Below, one piece after another: positions 44,060-53,165 of a DNA stretch of 64,000 bases. The position numbers and the translations under genes are program-made. Each line of letters opens with the position of its first letter. Position 1 is the first letter of the stretch. The stretch spans positions 59,253 to 123,252 of the forward strand of contig NZ_JBMEMN010000003.1 in NCBI RefSeq assembly GCF_049310905.1. Direction: 5' to 3'. Origin of the DNA: Gudongella sp049310905 (GTDB taxonomy: Bacteria; Bacillota; Clostridia; Tissierellales; Tissierellaceae). Under the pieces are notes generated by a model that was given only the letters and a program-made list of their open reading frames with translations, was not told the origin of the DNA and ran no database searches.

Positions 44060-45382
44060 TTAAAATATATTGGGGGTTATCCTTTTTTTTATCTGGTGTC
44101 TGTAGTATAGATTCACTCCCCCATAGAACAAATATGTAAGGGGTTGCCTTAAAAACTCCTTCTTTATGATGTTCCTCCTAAAAATCGATCCCAGAGTAAA
44201 AAGGGATTCATAAAGATTCCAGTAGGCTTCAGTCAATTCACTGGATGTCATATTGGCTGGAGTGTAGACAGCACTGGTTCCGTCATAGGAATAGATATCC
44301 CTGTTCTCAAGCCTACCCGCTTCCTGTATCTCTTCAAAGAATTTTGTCCCTGGAAATGGAGTGAGAATATAGAATCTAGGCACTGATATCTTGTTTTCTT
44401 CAATAAAATCCCTTGTCTCCTTTATTGACTTAAGGGTATCCCCTTCTCCCCCAACAACCATCTCCGTTGATACATCGATTCCATGGCTTCTTATGTTGTC
44501 GATAAGTTTAGTGTACTCTTCAGGATTTGCCCATCCCTTATTCATGGCAACAAGGCTCTCCCTGGATATGCTTTCAAGACCAAAGCTTAATGTTGTGCAG
44601 CCACTTTTTGCAAGGGCTTCAAGAAGGCTATCCTCCCGTCCTATTCTTATGTCACACTGGCTCATCCACTTAAGGTCAAGCTTTTTAAGCACCTGCAGTA
44701 GTTCTCCAAGATACTCCCTGTCAGAAAATATATTATCATCAAGAAGTAGCGCCTTGTTGAATCCCAGTGATTTTATCTGCTCCAAATCCCTTTTTACCTC
44801 ATGTAGCGGCTTTTTTACATAGCTTCCCTTGTACAGGCAAGCAACTGAACAAAAACTGCAGGTATTGGGGCAACCCCTTCCTGCCTGTACAGGAAGAAAA
44901 TCCCCAATCTTCTTGTTTGTCACCAAGTCAAATCTGGGCTTTGGGGTCGAAAACCAGCCTTTTTCAAGTGTTTTTTTGTAGTGTGGCTTTAATTGTCCAG
45001 CTTCAAAATCCTGGATCAGATCCTCCCACACCAGTTCTGCATCCCCTTCTACCAAGGAGTCACAGTGTTTCATGGCTTCCTGTGGCATAATGCTTGCCAT
45101 ATAACCGCCCATAATCACTGTCTTTCCCCTTTTCCTGAACTCATTGGCAATATCGATTGACCGAATGACACCGTGTCCCATTGTACTGATTCCAATCAGG
45201 TCTGCATCAGTATCGTAAGGAATATCCTCTATTATTTCAAATATGAGTTCAACCTCCCAGTCAGGTGGTGTCATGGCAGCAAGTAGTGGCAGCGAAAGTC
45301 CAACAAAATATAGTCTTTTCTTTTTTATTGGCATCTTATTACTGTCATAAGGACTTGGCTGTATTAAAAGCAGCTTCTTCAT
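44060..45382 (-). CDS. B12-binding domain radical SAM protein (rSAM-3)
   Basis: 440 residues. N-terminal B12-type domain (LLLIQPSPYDS, VEGDAELVWEDLIQDF, and MGGYMASIMPQEAM), cluster motif GRGCPNTCSFCSVACLYKGSYVKKP near 170, GFNKALLLDDNIFSD, SFGLESISRESLVAMNKGW, and TPFPGTKFFEEIQEAGRL. This is the classic layout of class B-type enzymes and HpnJ-like proteins and the most canonical of the four here. ATG at 45382 follows GAGGGG and overlaps the rSAM-2 stop. The longer frame to 45409 is inside rSAM-2. Confidence 0.88.
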   Translation of the reverse strand: MKKLLLIQPSPYDSNKMPIKKKRLYFVGLSLPLLAAMTPPDWEVELIFEIIEDIPYDTDADLIGISTMGHGVIRSIDIANEFRKRGKTVIMGGYMASIMPQEAMKHCDSLVEGDAELVWEDLIQDFEAGQLKPHYKKTLEKGWFSTPKPRFDLVTNKKIGDFLPVQAGRGCPNTCSFCSVACLYKGSYVKKPLHEVKRDLEQIKSLGFNKALLLDDNIFSDREYLGELLQVLKKLDLKWMSQCDIRIGREDSLLEALAKSGCTTLSFGLESISRESLVAMNKGWANPEEYTKLIDNIRSHGIDVSTEMVVGGEGDTLKSIKETRDFIEENKISVPRFYILTPFPGTKFFEEIQEAGRLENRDIYSYDGTSAVYTPANMTSSELTEAYWNLYESLFTLGSIFRRNIIKKEFLRQPLTYLFYGGVNLYYRHQIKKRITPNIF

Positions 45383-46746
45383 CAGTATCCCCTCGCTATC
45401 TTCTTCCAATACTGAAGGCTTACCATCTGGCTTCCCTTGAGCATCCTTATATTTGCAGCTACTCCATATTCCTTAATAAGCCTAATGATATTTACAGGTC
45501 TTGTAACAACACTGTAATAGCTTAGGAGCAATCTTAAGTAGAACATCCTGACACTCATCTTTTCAGGTTTTAAGACAACATGGGCCATATCAAACACATG
45601 GTGTTCTGTCCTGTCATAAAGGAGCTTGTCCCTGTACTTATCGAAAATTTCAGTTCCCGGAAGTGGTGTCAGAGGCTGCAGATTTACAAATGTCACTTTT
45701 TGTTTTCTAAGCCATCTTGTCAGTTGCCTGAAGTCATCCCTTGAAAAATCCAGTGGAACTATCATGGTTGCATAGAGCTCGATACCAAGTTTATTAAGTG
45801 TTTCTATACATCTTTCATTGATTTCTCTTGATGTCTTCTTATTATAGTCCACAAAATCGGATTCCCTGATTGATTCTATCCCTACTATTACAGCTCTTAG
45901 ACCCACATCCTTGAGGAGTTCCATAATATCCCTATTCTCCACAATAAAATCTGCTCTTCCATATACGAGAAACTTCTTGTCTATTCCCTCTTTTTTAAGC
46001 AGTTCCGCAAATTTCAACAATTTTTCCCTTCCAAATAGAAAGTCATCATCAACTATATATATTTCTTCCTCGGGTATTTGCTTTATTTCTTCTATTACGG
46101 ATTCCATTGACCTTGAATGGTAATTTCCATTTGTTATCTCCTTGCAAAAGCAGAAGCTGCAGTTGTATGGACAACCGTAGGATGTCTTAATAAGGGCACA
46201 GGGATTATGAAACATGTAGTAATAATCTTTTCTATACCTGGATACACTGCTTCTATCTGGTGTATTCAGAGTAAAATCAAGTTCCTTCCTTGAAATCTCA
46301 AAATTATCTCTTTTAATCTTCTCCAGGGTTTCTCCCGATAGCAAACCTCTTAAAGTACTTTGAAATGCTTCTACTCCATTTCGTCCAAATACCAGGTCAA
46401 TATTTGGGTCCAAGAAGTCCTCCGGAACCACCTCACCGTGCACTCCTCCAACACCAGTTATGGCATCTGGCAGATGAGATTTCGTAAGACCAGCCATCTC
46501 CCTGATGGTTCCTACATGGGTAATATATCCTGTATAAAGCACCATATCCGGTTCCTTTTCCTGGAGTATTTCTCTGAAAGTTTTCTTTTCAAGAATCATA
46601 TCAACTATTTCACCCTGGCATATTCCCTTCAATTCCTCCGGAATATTTGAAACAAGGTATTCAAGTTCAAGGGGTTCGCATATCATTACATGCTTTAATC
46701 CAATTGTTTCCTTGTGTGGCTTAGGTCTTACAAGCAGTATCTTCAT
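45382..46746 (-). CDS. Radical SAM protein with B12-binding-type N-terminus (rSAM-2)
   Basis: 454 residues. MKILLVRPKPHKET, EPLELEYLVSNI, PDMVLYTGYITHVGTIREMAG, TGVGGVHGEVVPEDFL form the N-terminal domain; TSYGCPYNCSFCFC gives the cluster near 195, with a fourth nearby Cys. Then IYIVDDDFLFGREKLL, VGIESIRESDFVDYNKKT and TPLPGTEIFDKYRDKLLYDRTEHHVF. Paralogous to rSAM-1 and rSAM-4. Two adjacent ATGs occur; the second (46746) has the better spacing from GGAGG. Overlaps the methyltransferase stop codon. Confidence 0.86.
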   Translation of the reverse strand: MKILLVRPKPHKETIGLKHVMICEPLELEYLVSNIPEELKGICQGEIVDMILEKKTFREILQEKEPDMVLYTGYITHVGTIREMAGLTKSHLPDAITGVGGVHGEVVPEDFLDPNIDLVFGRNGVEAFQSTLRGLLSGETLEKIKRDNFEISRKELDFTLNTPDRSSVSRYRKDYYYMFHNPCALIKTSYGCPYNCSFCFCKEITNGNYHSRSMESVIEEIKQIPEEEIYIVDDDFLFGREKLLKFAELLKKEGIDKKFLVYGRADFIVENRDIMELLKDVGLRAVIVGIESIRESDFVDYNKKTSREINERCIETLNKLGIELYATMIVPLDFSRDDFRQLTRWLRKQKVTFVNLQPLTPLPGTEIFDKYRDKLLYDRTEHHVFDMAHVVLKPEKMSVRMFYLRLLLSYYSVVTRPVNIIRLIKEYGVAANIRMLKGSQMVSLQYWKKIARGY

Positions 46747-47360
46747 CATATCCTCCCAAGAACATAGACAGAAATAGTAGGCATGTAGAAGCTTTCTCTG
46801 ATGATATGCCTCGATTCAACCGCGAAATTCCCCTTGATCATATCTCTGAATTCTTCATCTGAAGGGTACTGTGCAGGTCCTGTTGTAAGTTTTACAAGTG
46901 ACATGACCATTTTATCGTATAGATTGTTTGCACTTGCAAATGCAATTATGAATTTCCCTTCAGATTTTACGAGCCTGTTTATTTCATTGAGTACCTTTAT
47001 TTTGTCTCTGTAGTATGGAAATGAATGAGTACAAGCCACGACATCATACTTTTCTTTTATTTCCGAAAGATTCTCTGCATCAAGAAGCAGATGCCTGGCT
47101 TCTTTATTCTTCTTTTTTGAAGCTTCAAGCATTCCTCTTGAAAAGTCAACTCCAGTAATCCTGGCATTCTCTATTCTTTCCTTAACCAGATTTATCAGCT
47201 CTCCAGGCCCACATCCAATATCAAGAAAACTCATTGAACCAAAATTGAATTCCTGCTGTATTATATCCACTACATATTCTCTTGTCGGTTTAAGGGATTC
47301 TTTCTGTACCCAGAGTCTGTGATACCTCTTTGCCCAGAAATCCCAGATAGCTTTTTTCAT
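46746..47360 (-). CDS. Class I SAM-dependent methyltransferase
   Basis: 204 residues. SAM-binding motif I FLDIGCGPGELINLV near residue 43, VDFSRGMLEASKK near 70, VACTHSFPYYRDK and LVKSEGKFIIAFA as motifs post I to III. A small-molecule methyltransferase by type. ATG at 47360 follows GAGGTAAT; the upstream part of the open frame is inside rSAM-1's 3' end. In the middle of the radical SAM operon, so it probably modifies the same unknown product. Confidence 0.88.
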   Translation of the reverse strand: MKKAIWDFWAKRYHRLWVQKESLKPTREYVVDIIQQEFNFGSMSFLDIGCGPGELINLVKERIENARITGVDFSRGMLEASKKKNKEARHLLLDAENLSEIKEKYDVVACTHSFPYYRDKIKVLNEINRLVKSEGKFIIAFASANNLYDKMVMSLVKLTTGPAQYPSDEEFRDMIKGNFAVESRHIIRESFYMPTISVYVLGRI

Positions 47361-47364
47361 TTTA

Positions 47365-48639
47365 TTACCTCGCAAATATATATTTCCAGATTCTCCTGGA
47401 TAGGAGTAGTCTAGCATGACTTAAATAGAATAGTATATAGAATATTGGTTTCGGTAGTTTTGACGGCAGTACAAGATGTAGAAAATCAAATTTTCCAGGA
47501 TCCTTTGTAATCAACTTATTATTGTACTCCTCAAACCCATCGCTTCCCTGCAGGGGCGTAAATATTGAAATCGTATAAAGATCCAATCCGTTCTTACCAA
47601 TAAATCTCCAGAGTCTTAAGAACTCCTTCAGGTCGTAGTCAGGATGAACCATAAAAAGAGCCGTAAGAGAAATATTATTCTCCCTGAGCAGACTTATGGC
47701 ATCTGAGTAGATGCCGTTTGCCATTCTCTTGTTGTAGTCTAGAAGCTCCTTCTCATCAGGAGTCTCAAATCCAATGATAACCTCGTGAAGTCCTGCCTTA
47801 TATAATTCAGGCAAAAGGTACTTTTCACCAGCTATGAAATCCGCTCGCAGATAGGCAATGATACTCCCTGTAAAACCAGTTTCATTTGACGCCTTTATGA
47901 ACTGGAGTGCATCCCTTGTATCAGTCAATAACACATCATCGACAATCCAGAAATTATCAGCGTCGATTTCTTTCATTTCACCAAACATTTCCCGGAAATC
48001 AGGCTTGACGTATACATTATCATTAAGGCTTCTGCAATAGCAATAGGAGCAGCCATATGGACAGCCTCTCCCCCCCTTTATTAACGCCAGGTCCCTCTTG
48101 TCTACATATCTTAGTTTTTGCCTGTGTTTTTCGAAGAATTTTCTTGAAGGATTTACTTTCTCCGGATACTCTACAGGAATCGTATTTCCCAGACTCCATT
48201 TCCCTTCTCCTATATTAATATCAACCCCATCGATTGATTCAGGCATTTCCGCCTTATTGATTATTGATACTATATCCCTGAATGCTGTAAGGTCCTGGGA
48301 ATGAAATACCAAGTCAATATTCTCCTGTCTAAACTCAGTTCTATTAAGCTGAATATGAACACCCGCTACCATTACAAGAGTCTCTTTGTTTCTCTTTTTC
48401 CACCATGCAGCCCGTAATTTGATCTCATCCTGAGCTGTATTGTAGCCTGTAAGGATGACCAGATCAGGAATTTCATTCTCAGGTTCTTTAAGCTTAAAAA
48501 GAGGATCGACCATTCTGTTTTTAATTCCCATCTTATCAAGCACTGATTTTAGGTACAGAAGTTCAAGAGGTTCAGTAATTATGGGTTCAAAAATAGAAAA
48601 CACAGTCCGCTTCCTTACTTTTTCAAGAAATATCAGCAT
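47365..48639 (-). CDS. Radical SAM protein with B12-binding-type N-terminus (rSAM-1)
   Basis: 424 residues. N-terminal domain EPLELLYLKSVLDKM, DLVILTGYNTAQDEIKL, MVAGVHIQLNR; cluster motif GRGCPYGCSYCYC near residue 188, then FWIVDDVLLTD, VIIGFETPDEKELLDYNKRM and FTPLQGSDGFEEYNNKL. The extra Cys after CxxxCxxC is shared with rSAM-2. RBS AAGGAGGAT. Overlaps the acyltransferase-like gene before it by 17 nt and the methyltransferase follows within 5 nt. Confidence 0.86.
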   Translation of the reverse strand: MLIFLEKVRKRTVFSIFEPIITEPLELLYLKSVLDKMGIKNRMVDPLFKLKEPENEIPDLVILTGYNTAQDEIKLRAAWWKKRNKETLVMVAGVHIQLNRTEFRQENIDLVFHSQDLTAFRDIVSIINKAEMPESIDGVDINIGEGKWSLGNTIPVEYPEKVNPSRKFFEKHRQKLRYVDKRDLALIKGGRGCPYGCSYCYCRSLNDNVYVKPDFREMFGEMKEIDADNFWIVDDVLLTDTRDALQFIKASNETGFTGSIIAYLRADFIAGEKYLLPELYKAGLHEVIIGFETPDEKELLDYNKRMANGIYSDAISLLRENNISLTALFMVHPDYDLKEFLRLWRFIGKNGLDLYTISIFTPLQGSDGFEEYNNKLITKDPGKFDFLHLVLPSKLPKPIFYILFYLSHARLLLSRRIWKYIFAR

Positions 48640-49567
48640 AAGGATCCTCCTTGAAAACCCTGTGATTTATAGGGTATGATTTGTAAGAGAACATAGGCAA
48701 CAACTTCCTAAGAACCAATCTTATAATCCAGTTGTGGTGATGGATAAAAAGGTATCTCTCCCTCTCCTCACAGCCGATCTTAAGCTTGCTTTCCTCAGAT
48801 GTCTGCCCAAAGTCTATTTCATCCACACCATTTTCTATTCCCATCTGGATTATCCAAAGGAGCATATTGAAGTATAAATCATACTTCTCAACATTTTCCC
48901 TCCTGAATCCACAGAATAGGAATACAAGTTGCCTATCCTGAATACTGGTCTGAACAAATGCCAGCAGGTCGCCTTCTTTTGACCTGAAATCGTATATGTC
49001 CCCATCGTATTCCTTGAAAAACTCAATTGGGAGAATTTCCAGAGGATGCTCTGACCTGTCCAAAACATCCCTGTATAACAGATAATGCTCTGTCGTGAAA
49101 ATACTTTTTTGGATTGAAATCAATTGTCTCACCTTCAATGCCTTGCTTATCCTTCGTCTGTATGGACTTCTTAATGCTGACAGATAATCATTGAAGGCTT
49201 TAAAGTTGTTTTTGAAAACAAATGTAGATAGGGTTTTTGCAGTTGTGGAAAAGCTGTTATTTCCATTTAGCACTATCCATAGCCCTTTCTGTCTGGACAG
49301 AAAACTCTCAACATCAGCTTCATCACCCAAATATCCTGGTCTTGAGACGGATATGGGAAGCCCCACAACATTTGTATTTACCTTAAGGGAAAGCTTTCCC
49401 CAAAGATTTAAAATATCCATTTTTAGCTTGTAGGATACTATAAGTGTTGAATTCTCATAATGATATTTCTGTCCACAGGGATTGACTTTTTGAAGCAGCA
49501 TCAAGAAGTCTTTGAAATTCCCATCTATATTAAGATCATTAATCTGTGAACTCTCTGAATCCCTCAC
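48623..49567 (-). CDS. Acyltransferase-like protein (BioF2/FemAB-type GNAT)
   Basis: 314 residues. The C-terminal region YFNMLLWIIQMGIENGVDEIDFGQTSEESKLKIGCE and PYRRRISKALKVRQL resemble the Acetyltransf_6 (BioF2-like) and FemAB relatives, which join acyl or aminoacyl groups to amines. GTG at 49567 shares its G with the TAG stop of the preceding gene (TAGTG) and follows AAGGAGCTGG; the open frame to 49666 overlaps that gene too far. Likely transfers an acyl or amino-acyl group in the operon's pathway; donor unknown. Confidence 0.7.
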   Translation of the reverse strand: MRDSESSQINDLNIDGNFKDFLMLLQKVNPCGQKYHYENSTLIVSYKLKMDILNLWGKLSLKVNTNVVGLPISVSRPGYLGDEADVESFLSRQKGLWIVLNGNNSFSTTAKTLSTFVFKNNFKAFNDYLSALRSPYRRRISKALKVRQLISIQKSIFTTEHYLLYRDVLDRSEHPLEILPIEFFKEYDGDIYDFRSKEGDLLAFVQTSIQDRQLVFLFCGFRRENVEKYDLYFNMLLWIIQMGIENGVDEIDFGQTSEESKLKIGCEERERYLFIHHHNWIIRLVLRKLLPMFSYKSYPINHRVFKEDPYADIS

Positions 49568-50652
49568 TAGACCAGCTCCTTTACATATGCGGCAAAGGTC
49601 TTTGACACTCCGTCCGACCATTTGTCTCCAAAGGATCTGGATCTGAGATTTTCCTTTAAAACCCATCCCGATTCAAAATATCTGTACCTTCCCTTTGTAA
49701 TTCCCTGACAATAATCAAAAAGGGCAAGTATTGCTCCTTTTCCCTGTTCCTCCTTGACAACTCCCATCTCCACAATCTTAAAGGTGTCAATTTTGTAAGG
49801 ATTAAGCTTATAGCTTAATACAGTTCCTGCACCTATGCTTCTCTTCTCACTCATTACCTGGTGAAAATCCGGATACCAAAGCATAAAACCTACATCCCTG
49901 CCATCTCGCTGAACAAATAAAAGGTTCTCAGGCTTCAGCAAAAATCGAAAATCCTTAAAGAGCTCCAAATCTTCTTCCTGCACCCTTCTATAATAAAAAA
50001 GATGATCCTTGAATGAATCGTTATTTATTCTTGTATATGTAGCTGACTCTTCCTTTAGTTTCGAAAAATCAACCGGACGAACAGAATATTTGCTTCTGAC
50101 CCTTTTCTTCAATGTCGAAGGCAGCAGGGTCTCCAGACTATCCATATCCTTCTTGAATGTTACCATCTCAATTCTCATGAAATCATACTCTTCAAAGTAA
50201 GTGTGGATATGAGGCTTGTTGTGAGCCATTCCAAAGCTCTGTGGCTTTTCGTAGCCCTCATATAGATATCCCAGGCCATAGTTTACATGGATATTAAGAG
50301 AGGCGCTTATTTTACTTGAGCCATATTTTCGCGCAAGTATCAGGGATTCCTCCATAAGAAAACTGAAAGCTTCCATATCATACTCTGGTGATTCAAAGAA
50401 AGCTATTTGTAAGTAATCAGCCATCCTATCCACATGGGCAAGAACCGCCACAAGGACAATCTTATCATCATCCATAACCATTACCGGATGAGCTTTTACG
50501 GCCTTTGAAAGCTCAGAGCTTTCAAAGAGAATCCCTTTAAGGAGCCCTGACATTGAGTCCCTTTTTAGTGGATGATTTCTATACTGATCTATGTAGAAGT
50601 CAAGAAATTCTTTCTTAAGTTTTTTTGTGTCAGCCTGGATCAAACTTTTCAT
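49567..50652 (-). CDS. GNAT-fold acyltransferase-like protein
   Basis: 361 residues. Two tandem GNAT-like halves; the C-terminal half has FLLKPENLLFVQRDGRDVGFMLWYPDF and VEMGVVKEEQGKGAILALFDYCQG, the latter the acetyl-CoA-binding turn (EEQGKGAILAL), near residues 300-318. Proteins of this type occur near natural product and lipid genes, mostly uncharacterised. ATG at 50652 follows GAGGT; earlier in-frame starts lack spacing. First gene of the seven-gene radical SAM operon, so its promoter lies in the divergent gap to rluA. Confidence 0.7.
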   Translation of the reverse strand: MKSLIQADTKKLKKEFLDFYIDQYRNHPLKRDSMSGLLKGILFESSELSKAVKAHPVMVMDDDKIVLVAVLAHVDRMADYLQIAFFESPEYDMEAFSFLMEESLILARKYGSSKISASLNIHVNYGLGYLYEGYEKPQSFGMAHNKPHIHTYFEEYDFMRIEMVTFKKDMDSLETLLPSTLKKRVRSKYSVRPVDFSKLKEESATYTRINNDSFKDHLFYYRRVQEEDLELFKDFRFLLKPENLLFVQRDGRDVGFMLWYPDFHQVMSEKRSIGAGTVLSYKLNPYKIDTFKIVEMGVVKEEQGKGAILALFDYCQGITKGRYRYFESGWVLKENLRSRSFGDKWSDGVSKTFAAYVKELV

Positions 50653-50706
50653 AACATACCTCATTTCCTTCACATTGATTATACCATGAACACTCTGATA
50701 TTTCGC

Positions 50707-50722
50707 GTTACAATGATGTAAC
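50707..50722. promoter_or_regulatory. Candidate operator between the radical SAM operon and rluA-like gene
   Basis: GTTACA-N4-TGTAAC, a perfect 6+6 inverted repeat in the 128-nt divergent gap. On the minus strand a TATAAT lies at 50678-50683 (17 nt after the position expected for a poor -35), and on the plus strand TATAAT at 50739-50744; the repeat lies between the two. Confidence 0.4.
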
Positions 50723-50780
50723 CTAGAGGCAATTGCTGTATAATTAAGAATAAGAAACTAAAATGGAGGTATAAATATAA

Positions 50781-51449
50781 ATGGATATTAATGTCCTTCT
50801 GGAAGACAATGAAATAATTGTAGTTGATAAGCCACCGGGAGTACCTTGTCAAAGTGACAAGACAGGTGATATGGATATGATGACAGCTCTAGACAGGGAA
50901 TATCTCGGAGTAGTTCACCGACTGGACAGACCTGTAGGTGGTGTGATGGTTTATGCAAAAACCCAGAATGCAAACTCATGGTTGTCCAAAGCCATATCAG
51001 ACAGGGCATTTCACAAGGAATACCTCGCGGTGGTCTGTGGCAAACCTGATCTTGATAACGAAGAGCTTGTAGATTATCTAAAGAAGCTTAGGACAGTTAA
51101 TATGAGCAAGGTTGTTTCAGAAGATGACAATGGTTCAAAAAAAGCAATCCTTGAATACAGACTTTTGGAATCTGTTGACACCGATGAGTTCGGAAGCTTG
51201 AGTCTTCTTCATATAATCCTACAAACAGGTAGGCACCATCAGATTCGGGTGCAACTTGCAAATGCCGGTTTGCCCCTGTGGGGAGACACCAAATATAACA
51301 AGGCCTTTACAAAACGGAAGGAATGGAGCCAGATTTCGCTCTGGTCACACAGACTCAAATTCAGACACCCAGGAGGAAGAAAGGTTTCCTTCTACTCTGT
51401 TCCCGGTCATATCTTTCCCTGGAATCTATTTCAAATGCCAGATATATAA
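50781..51449 (+). CDS. RluA-family pseudouridine synthase
   Basis: 222 residues. VLLEDNEIIVVDKPPGVPCQSD opens it; the catalytic-Asp motif is VVHRLDRPVGGVMVYAKTQ (HRLDR, near residue 49), then FHKEYLAVVCG and LQTGRHHQIRVQLANAGLPLWGDTKY. Short, without an S4 domain, as in the truncated RluA-like proteins of Firmicutes. Converts uridine to pseudouridine in rRNA or tRNA; target unknown. RBS TGGAGG. The GNAT gene follows within 20 nt. Confidence 0.92.
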   Translation: MDINVLLEDNEIIVVDKPPGVPCQSDKTGDMDMMTALDREYLGVVHRLDRPVGGVMVYAKTQNANSWLSKAISDRAFHKEYLAVVCGKPDLDNEELVDYLKKLRTVNMSKVVSEDDNGSKKAILEYRLLESVDTDEFGSLSLLHIILQTGRHHQIRVQLANAGLPLWGDTKYNKAFTKRKEWSQISLWSHRLKFRHPGGRKVSFYSVPGHIFPWNLFQMPDI

Positions 51450-51469
51450 TAATATGGAGGGGATCAAGA

Positions 51470-52021
51470 GTGAAAGAAGTATATTATACCGAAAGATTGA
51501 TTTTAAGAATCCTTGAACCAAAAGATGCAAAGCTTGTTCTTGACTACCTTATAAGAAACAAGGACTTCCTTCGGGAGTGGGAAACAGATCGGTCAGATTA
51601 TTACTACACTCTCTCCAATCAAAAGAAATTGTTGGGAAAAGATTATGAAAGATATATTGAAGGTCTAATGCTTAGGCTTTGGGTTTTTAAAAAGGATGAA
51701 CCAAAAAAGGTTATTGGCACTATTGCTTTGGATAATATAATAAGAGGCCCTTTTCTGTCATCCTTTATTGGCTACAGGCTGGACAAGGACTATCTGAACC
51801 GGGGATATACAACAGAAGCCCTGCAGAAGCTTATCCATATAGCCTTCGATGATATGGGGCTGCACAGGCTTGAAGCAAATATTATGCCCAGAAATTCAAG
51901 GTCTCTTAGGGTTGTTGAAAAACTTGGATTTGAGAACGAGGGGATATCACGAGATTACCTGAAAATCAACGAAAAATGGGAGGACCACATTCATATGGTC
52001 CTCCTGAATAAGAATATTTAA
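51470..52021 (+). CDS. GNAT acetyltransferase, RimJ/RimL type
   Basis: 183 residues from GTG at 51470 (RBS GGAGGGG), MKEVYYTERLILRILEPKDAKLVLDYL by translation; then YRLDKDYLNRGYTTEALQKLIHIAF and LHRLEANIMPRNSRSLRVVEKLGFENEG, the acetyl-CoA and C-terminal motifs of the RimJ/RimL group. Commonly acetylates protein N-termini or small amines; target unknown. The open frame starts much earlier but that part is inside the rluA-like gene. Co-transcribed with it. Confidence 0.88.
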   Translation: MKEVYYTERLILRILEPKDAKLVLDYLIRNKDFLREWETDRSDYYYTLSNQKKLLGKDYERYIEGLMLRLWVFKKDEPKKVIGTIALDNIIRGPFLSSFIGYRLDKDYLNRGYTTEALQKLIHIAFDDMGLHRLEANIMPRNSRSLRVVEKLGFENEGISRDYLKINEKWEDHIHMVLLNKNI

Positions 52022-52030
52022 TTCTATAGT

Positions 52031-52603
52031 CTACAGCTCAAGGATTAGGTCCTCAAGCTTCCTTTTTGGTACATGGTGTACTCCCTTTTCATCTCTCCAG
52101 TATTTGATATCGCCATCTGGACCGAGTTCCTCAAGGACTACCTCCTCCTTGGGCTTTCCTAGTGCCATTACAAGTATTATTTCGTATCTGTCGGGAATAT
52201 TTAGCTTGTTCTTTAGGTTTTCTTTGTGAAAAGCTCCAAACATGCAGCCTCCAAGTCCCTTTTCTGTAGCCCCAAGAAGTATGCTTTGGCAGGCTATCCC
52301 ATGATTCCAGTAGATATTGCTGCCGATTTCCTTGTCGGCAACCATAACAAGGTATGCAGATGGCCTTTCCTCTTCAACTGGTCCATCCCAGTCCTTGAGA
52401 TATGCAGCCCACTTCAATTCTTCAAATATCATCTGGTTTTTTTCAGGTGTATTGGATATTATGTATTTCAGCTGCTGCAAGTTGGCTCCTGAAGATGAAA
52501 GCCTAGCAAGGTCGATTAGCTCCTTCAAGGTATCTTTGCTGATTTCTTCATCTCCATAAAATCTTCGATAGGTTCTGTTTTTCAATACCAGGTCTTTTAA
52601 CAT
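52031..52603 (-). CDS. Nitroreductase family protein
   Basis: 190 residues. FMN-binding fold: LKNRTYRRFYGDEEISKDTLKELIDLARLSSSGANLQQLKYIIS (FMN phosphate contact RTYRRF near residue 10), AYLVMVADKEIG, ACQSILLGATEKGLGGCMFGAF and YEIILVMALGKPKEE. NAD(P)H-dependent reduction of quinones, nitro or enone compounds is the family function. RBS AGAGGAGAG. Convergent with the GNAT gene. Confidence 0.9.
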   Translation of the reverse strand: MLKDLVLKNRTYRRFYGDEEISKDTLKELIDLARLSSSGANLQQLKYIISNTPEKNQMIFEELKWAAYLKDWDGPVEEERPSAYLVMVADKEIGSNIYWNHGIACQSILLGATEKGLGGCMFGAFHKENLKNKLNIPDRYEIILVMALGKPKEEVVLEELGPDGDIKYWRDEKGVHHVPKRKLEDLILEL

Positions 52604-52632
52604 TTCAACTCTCCTCTCTTTATTACGGTCTC

Positions 52633-52938
52633 TTACTCTAGATTATTGATCTTTAGTCTGTATCTTATAACATAAGGTATAACCCCAATTACTACAAATA
52701 GATATCCAAAATACATCAGAGACGCCCATAATATAGTTGGTGTAACAGAGTTCACAAACCTTGTGAAAAATACAGGCAAAATTATTAGGACTGAGACACT
52801 TATCCTGAAAATCGTCCTGAATTCATGTATTGCTCCACAGTTAAAGCATATAATATCCTTGTATCCAGACCATATTGATTTTTGAATGGATTTGTATCTA
52901 AACTGCGTTCCACAGTTAATGCACTTTTGAACTTTCAT
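52633..52938 (-). CDS. CXXC-20-CXXC zinc-ribbon membrane protein
   Basis: 101 residues. VQKCINCGTQFRYKSIQKSIWSGYKDIICFNC: two CxxC pairs separated by 20 residues, the defining spacing of the TIGR04104-type family, followed by two transmembrane helices (about 44-60, 68-88). Function unknown. ATG at 52938 follows GAGGT. Monocistronic or downstream partner of none. The next about 225 nt upstream (52939-53165) hold only AT-rich promoter DNA. Confidence 0.8.
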   Translation of the reverse strand: MKVQKCINCGTQFRYKSIQKSIWSGYKDIICFNCGAIHEFRTIFRISVSVLIILPVFFTRFVNSVTPTILWASLMYFGYLFVVIGVIPYVIRYRLKINNLE

Positions 52939-53165
52939 ATGAACCTCCCTCATATTAGCTTGTAGTATTCATTGAATATAATTTCATTTACTCTCATACT
53001 ACCCTATTTATAGCTATTTACAACATCAGAAACCTGCTCCTGTAGCTAAATATTGCTCCATATCAAATTATTAAAATGTGAGTTGAGAAATTCATCTGTT
53101 ATTTCAAGCTCATTAAAGGTAAAATAAAAACAAGGAGCAATCAATTAAAAAGGAGGCTCGGTAAT

